This document shows, piece by piece, positions 6,989-8,034 of a stretch of 8,034 nt of DNA. Under the pieces are notes generated by a model that saw nothing but the letters and a program-made list of their open reading frames with translations, was not told the origin of the DNA and did not search any database. The position numbers and the translations under genes are program-made. This stretch comes from Alphaproteobacteria bacterium. GTDB taxonomy: Bacteria > Pseudomonadota > Alphaproteobacteria > M2410. Position 1 is the first letter of the stretch. Each line of letters begins with the position of its first letter. The stretch lies in contig JAJFIN010000021.1 in the NCBI GenBank assembly GCA_021774955.1, forward strand, positions 1 through 8,034. Direction: 5' to 3'.

Positions 6989-7888
6989 ATGGACCAGGTA
7001 ACCGCTCCAATTTTTGACATTCAAAGGTTCTCCCTTCATGACGGACCGGGCATCCGAACTCTGGTCTTCTTCAAAGGGTGCAATCTTCATTGCGCTTGGT
7101 GTCAGAATCCGGAATCGCAGGATGTGGAACCCCTTGTTGCTTTCTATACGGATCGATGCAACCGGTCGTTTGATTTCCTGAAGGCCTGTCCGCGGGAAGC
7201 CATTAACCGCGATGGATTTCGTATCGACTATGCCAAGTGCGATAATTGTCTGGCATGTGTTGAGGCCTGTTCACAAAATGCCTTACGGCTCATCGGCGAA
7301 CACATGACGCCAGAACATTTGTTCACCAGCCTCATGGCCGACCTGCCTTACTATCGCAGCAGTGGTGGCGGCGTAACCTTCTCCGGTGGCGAACCGACAC
7401 TATATCCCAAGTTCATCGATCAAATGCTCAATCTGTGCGGCGAAGAGGGCATTCACACGGCTATCGAAACCTGTGGCACCTATTCCCCTGATCGCTGGCA
7501 GCCCATTCTGAACAAGCTGGGCCTCATCTATTTCGACCTGAAGATTATCGATAGTGAGCGGCATATAAAGGCGACCGGACGCGATAACAAACAGATCCTT
7601 TCCAATGCCCGCCGGCTCGTTGAACAAGGATTACCTGTCGAGTTTCGCGTCCCCCTGGTTGATGGTTACACGGATAATCACGAAGATCTGCAAGACATTA
7701 CAAATTTTGTAAAAGAGCTGAAGCAGAGCCATATTCATCTTCTGAGCTATCACAATATGGGTGAAAGTAAGATTGATATTATCAACGGCAGCCAGAACAC
7801 GCTGGGCCTGAAAACTTACGACGCCTGCCGCTATCGGGAGATCAAGGAGTGGTTTTCAAGCCAAGACATCAAGATTTTCGATGAATGA
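6989..7888 (+). CDS. Glycyl-radical-enzyme activase, radical SAM with ferredoxin-like insert
   Basis: This 299-residue protein would reductively cleave S-adenosylmethionine and abstract the hydrogen from Gly756 of the upstream enzyme. The N-terminal block FSLHDGPGIRT (14-24) is typical of these activases. The radical-SAM cluster motif is CNLHCAWC (Cys31, Cys35, Cys38). The SAM-binding block is TFSGGEPTL (130-138). An inserted ferredoxin-like segment spans about 52-101. Its second site is complete (Cys84, 87, 90, 94: CDNCLACVEAC). The first keeps only Cys57 and Cys67, with Ser60 and Phe63 where cysteines are usual. PFL activase lacks this insert altogether, while most dehydratase-type activases carry both sites. 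The ATG lies 3 bases after the enzyme's stop with only a weak ribosome site, so translation is probably coupled. Identity is firm. The state of the first auxiliary cluster is open. Confidence 0.95.
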   Translation: MDQVTAPIFDIQRFSLHDGPGIRTLVFFKGCNLHCAWCQNPESQDVEPLVAFYTDRCNRSFDFLKACPREAINRDGFRIDYAKCDNCLACVEACSQNALRLIGEHMTPEHLFTSLMADLPYYRSSGGGVTFSGGEPTLYPKFIDQMLNLCGEEGIHTAIETCGTYSPDRWQPILNKLGLIYFDLKIIDSERHIKATGRDNKQILSNARRLVEQGLPVEFRVPLVDGYTDNHEDLQDITNFVKELKQSHIHLLSYHNMGESKIDIINGSQNTLGLKTYDACRYREIKEWFSSQDIKIFDE

Positions 7889-7912
7889 AATAGAGTTGCC
7901 TTTTCCTTTCGG

Positions 7913-8034
7913 TTACTCCTGCGGGCCGTGCTCGCCTCGCCAGCGTATATGAATGCGGTGACGCAAATAGGCAGCCGGATCTGGGAGAAGTGTCTGCAGA
8001 CCTGAACAAGGCCGCGATATTGGTGGTCTGGGGT
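7913..8034 (-). CDS. Possible C-terminal end of an unidentified gene (partial)
   Basis: From the window edge a minus-strand frame of 39 codons reads to TAA at 7915-7913. Its tail, DPAAYLRHRIHIRWRGEHGP then QE, looks like a real protein end. It would be convergent with the activase, with only a 24-base gap. Another minus frame is also open over this stretch and continues antisense into the activase, so the choice rests on tail composition and clean spacing. Product unknown. Confidence 0.25.
   Translation of the reverse strand, partial: PRPPISRPCSGLQTLLPDPAAYLRHRIHIRWRGEHGPQE

Overview
The window looks like a stretch of a mid-GC proteobacterial chromosome, possibly from an alphaproteobacterium. 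That placement is inferred from the gene types (a secreted TPR protein with a TonB C-terminal domain, a membrane-anchored HGGPG hydrolase, a beta-carbonic anhydrase) and from the use of GTG and TTG starts; no rRNA or tRNA is present to confirm it. I see no insertion sequence, CRISPR array, phage gene or RNA gene.

Layout. Positions 1-966 (minus) hold an alpha/beta hydrolase of the proline-iminopeptidase type whose C-terminus lies outside the window. A divergent promoter region (967-1110) separates it from 1111-2187 (plus), a periplasmic TPR protein ending in a TonB-like domain. A 326-base gap follows, with a possible decayed hydrolase C-terminus near 2243-2332. A beta-carbonic anhydrase occupies 2514-3188 (plus). 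Convergent to it is a cytoplasmic TPR protein of unknown role (about 3318-4331, minus). A 236-base (or longer) divergent intergenic region with several inverted and direct repeats then leads into a two-gene operon: a glycyl radical enzyme (GRE, 4640-6985) and its radical-SAM activase (6989-7888), 3 bases apart. The last 120 bases may hold the end of a convergent minus-strand gene.

The operon is the main point of interest. The activase would abstract a hydrogen from Gly756 of the large enzyme under anoxic conditions. The glycyl radical would then oxidise Cys431 of the GCVEP loop to a thiyl radical that attacks the substrate. The GCVEP loop, and the lack of a Cys-Cys pair, place the enzyme with the eliminases and dehydratases (glycerol, propanediol, choline, isethionate types) rather than true pyruvate formate-lyase. 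The pocket residues do not match the glycerol dehydratase pattern as I recall it, so the substrate is unassigned. The activase keeps only two of the four cysteines of its first auxiliary iron-sulfur site. A 19-base inverted repeat just upstream of a good -10 element could be the operator. No microcompartment, transporter or downstream-pathway gene is in the window to reveal the substrate. The other genes look like ordinary stand-alone units with no evident link to the operon.
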